A stretch of DNA of 64,000 bases from Bacteroidia bacterium (GTDB lineage Bacteria; Bacteroidota; Bacteroidia; Flavobacteriales; Flavobacteriaceae), in NCBI GenBank assembly GCA_030427585.1, contig JAUIBW010000018.1, forward strand, positions 38,775 to 102,774. Direction: 5' to 3'. Position numbers and translations under genes: made by a program. Below the pieces are notes generated by a model, which ran no database searches, had not been told where the DNA came from, and worked only from the letters and a program-made list of their open reading frames with translations. Shown in pieces: positions 62,482 to 64,000 of the stretch (its first letter is position 1; every line of letters begins with the position of its first letter).

Positions 62482-63822
62482 ATGAAAAATATATTTAAAA
62501 TTAAGATGAAGTATACTATTATCGGAGCACTTTTTGCTTTACTAATAACTTCATGTACTATAGACGAAGTTGTAGACCCAAATGGCCCAAGTGTTGTAGG
62601 GGTTATTAATGGTGCATCAAAAAAACAATTAAATGAACTTGCAACAGGAGTAGAATCTACTTCAAGAAACGGATTAGGTGTAGAAGTTACAGCGAGTGGA
62701 ACTATGGCGCGCGAACTTTATTTATTTGATGCTGATCCTAGAAATACAGGAAATTTATTAGGAAAAGATGGAGTATCACTGGATAATAATTCATTTTATA
62801 GTACAGCACAATGGAATGGAAGCTACAGATGTGTTAAAAATGCTAGTCTTTTGATAGAGGCTATAGCCAATACTAATGCAGTTTCAGAAGAAGAAAAGTC
62901 TGGATATTTAGGATATGCAAAAACAATGAAGGCTTATGAATTAATTCAGATCTTAAAATCTTATGGAACTGCTAGAGTAGATATTTCTGATCCAGATAAT
63001 TTAGGTCCAGTTTTAGGATTTGACGCAACATTAGCTGCAGTAAGAAGTTTATTAGATGAAGCAAATACAGATTTAAGTAATGCGGGAAGCGCTTTTGCAT
63101 TTACTTTAAGTGATGGATTTACTGACTTTGATACACCAAGTACATTTGCTTTATTTAATAGAGCAGTAGCAGCTGTAGCAGCTGTTTATGCCGGAGATGG
63201 TAGTGGTTCTTTAACATCATTATCAAATTCATTTTTTAGCCTTACTGCTGGTTTAACTACTGGGCCAAAGTATGTTTTTGGTTTAGGAGGAGGAAATGAT
63301 CGTGCTAACCCGGTATTTAGAGTAGCGTCGGTATCTGCAGCAGAGCCAAACAATGGAGATCAAATTATAGTACATGATAGTTGGATTAATGATGCAGAAG
63401 CAGGAGATACAAGAGTTACTACAAAAACTGCTGTCAGACCTGATCCTAGTGTTCAAGATGGTCTTACAGGAACTCATGAGACCAGATTATATGCTACTAA
63501 TGTTACTCCAATCGATATTATTAGAAATGAAGAGTTAATTTTAGTGTATGCAGAAGCAAGTATATTAGCTAATAATCTTACAGATGCAGTAACTGCATTA
63601 GATGTAATTAGGAATGCTGCGGGTTTACCAAATTACTCGGGAGCAGTAACTGCAGATGCTTTAACTACTGAGATGTTGAATCAGAGAAGATATTCTTTAT
63701 GGGCAGAAAACCATAGAATGTTTGATTTAAGAAGATATAGTTTATCTAATACATTACCTATTGATAGAGCTGGAGATCAAATATTTAATGTACTTCCTAT
63801 TCCATTATCAGAAAATGAATAA
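62482..63822 (+). CDS. SusD/RagB family nutrient-binding lipoprotein
   Basis: 446 residues: lipobox ALLITSCT, TPR-like N-terminal helices (YLGYAKTMKAYELIQILKSYG) and the C-terminal RRYSLWAENHRMFDLRRYS typical of SusD. It sits as a lid on the SusC-like receptor and captures the ligand at the cell surface. Shorter than average SusD (about 500-550 residues). The operon ends with a terminator. Confidence 0.92.
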   Translation: MKNIFKIKMKYTIIGALFALLITSCTIDEVVDPNGPSVVGVINGASKKQLNELATGVESTSRNGLGVEVTASGTMARELYLFDADPRNTGNLLGKDGVSLDNNSFYSTAQWNGSYRCVKNASLLIEAIANTNAVSEEEKSGYLGYAKTMKAYELIQILKSYGTARVDISDPDNLGPVLGFDATLAAVRSLLDEANTDLSNAGSAFAFTLSDGFTDFDTPSTFALFNRAVAAVAAVYAGDGSGSLTSLSNSFFSLTAGLTTGPKYVFGLGGGNDRANPVFRVASVSAAEPNNGDQIIVHDSWINDAEAGDTRVTTKTAVRPDPSVQDGLTGTHETRLYATNVTPIDIIRNEELILVYAEASILANNLTDAVTALDVIRNAAGLPNYSGAVTADALTTEMLNQRRYSLWAENHRMFDLRRYSLSNTLPIDRAGDQIFNVLPIPLSENE

Positions 63823-63844
63823 CTAATCTTTTAAGATATAATAA

Positions 63845-63870
63845 ACGCCGCAAAAATTGCGGCGTTTTTT
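63845..63870 (+). terminator. Terminator after the SusC/SusD pair
   Basis: ACGCCGCAA-AAA-TTGCGGCGT followed by T residues: a perfect 9-bp stem, 22 bp after the stop. Confidence 0.92.
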
Positions 63871-63883
63871 ATGAGTTATTTTA

Positions 63884-64000
63884 CTGGTCTCAGAATAGGG
63901 TGAAAGCCCTGCAATTTCATTGCAGCACTTTAGTAGTGCGAAAAAATCTCTATCTTAGATTTAATGGATTCAAAAATAAGAAAAGGGCCTCATACAGTTA
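63884..64000 (+). mobile_element. Left end of a probable IS200/IS605-type element (cut by the window edge)
   Basis: Three hairpins follow in direct succession: AGGG-TGAAAG-CCCT (63897-63910), TGCAAT-TTC-ATTGCA (63910-63924) and GCACT-TTAGT-AGTGC (63925-63939). Twenty-five bases further is an ATG (63964). Subterminal hairpins just before a small transposase gene fit the ends of IS200/IS605 elements, whose TnpA recognises folded single strands. The right end is not visible. A structured RNA is the main alternative. Confidence 0.45.
63964..64000 (+). CDS. Start of a probable TnpA transposase (IS200/IS605), cut by the window edge
   Basis: Only 12 codons are visible: MDSKIRKGPHTV. IS200/IS605 Y1 transposases often start with a stretch such as xxRKGSHTVxxxxYHxVWxTKYR, which fits, but the catalytic HuH motif and tyrosine lie beyond the edge. 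Judgement rests on this short match and on the hairpins immediately upstream. Confidence 0.4.
   Translation, partial: MDSKIRKGPHTV

Noticed and set aside
63884..63944. Cobalamin or SAM riboswitch
   Set aside because: GGGTGAAAGCCC superficially recalls riboswitch cores, but the required conserved boxes are absent and a transposase-like start follows, not a vitamin or methionine gene.

Overview
This 64 kb window has low G+C and dense genes. It looks like chromosomal DNA of a marine-type Bacteroidota, most likely a Flavobacteriaceae member. The reasons are a SusC/SusD pair, DUF3109 and DUF4386 proteins, many short Sec lipoproteins, promoters with a TAnnTTTG -7 box, and a Sec-type (clade II) nitrous oxide reductase. 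The genus is an inference only. No rRNA, tRNA or CRISPR array was seen.

Bases 1-9000 are the edge of a natural-product region. It holds the C-terminal end of a malonyl-CoA:ACP transacylase with an extra C-terminal domain, a metalloenzyme-superfamily protein, a broken phosphopantetheinyl transferase gene and a free ACP on the plus strand. Facing them is a six-gene minus-strand operon: ACP, CrtI-like flavoenzyme, FabG, ketosynthase, ketosynthase-like partner without the catalytic cysteine, and FabZ. This resembles a compact highly reducing type II polyketide synthase of unknown product.

Bases 9250-36900 are an anaerobic respiration island. They hold class III ribonucleotide reductase (nrdG, nrdD), a conserved cysteine-rich protein of unknown function, two Rrf2 regulators, an OprC/NosA-like copper receptor with a Met/His-rich lipoprotein, nadA-nadB-thioredoxin, ric and quinol NO reductase, NirK fused to cytochrome c with NirV, an SCO protein, cytochrome c, a fasciclin lipoprotein, and nosZ-(membrane protein)-nosL-nosD-nosF-nosY-(membrane protein). 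Together they cover nitrite to NO to N2O to N2 plus copper supply and nitrosative-stress repair. No nitrate reductase and no fnr gene lie in the window. Five promoters share an FNR/CRP-type palindrome (TGAT-N4-ATCA) 33-34 bp before a -7 box. Three of them (14132, nadA, cytochrome c) also carry a clear AAAAGAY-N6-RTCTTTT element 19-20 bp further up, nirK carries a degenerate one, and the 11765 promoter shows none. A separate GGATA-N4-TATCC palindrome marks the NO reductase and its neighbouring Rrf2 gene. A 94-bp leader is duplicated within the island.

Bases 36900-64000 are mostly housekeeping and envelope genes: two lipoproteins (SGNH hydrolase, beta-propeller), small membrane and outer-membrane proteins, HupE-like, dCMP deaminase, CtpA protease, MarC, DUF3109, class Ia ribonucleotide reductase (nrdB, nrdA), dGTPase, dxs, tadA, a cold-shock protein, a ClC protein lacking the gating glutamate, aspS and a SusC/SusD pair. 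The last about 120 bases look like the left end of an IS200/IS605-type element.
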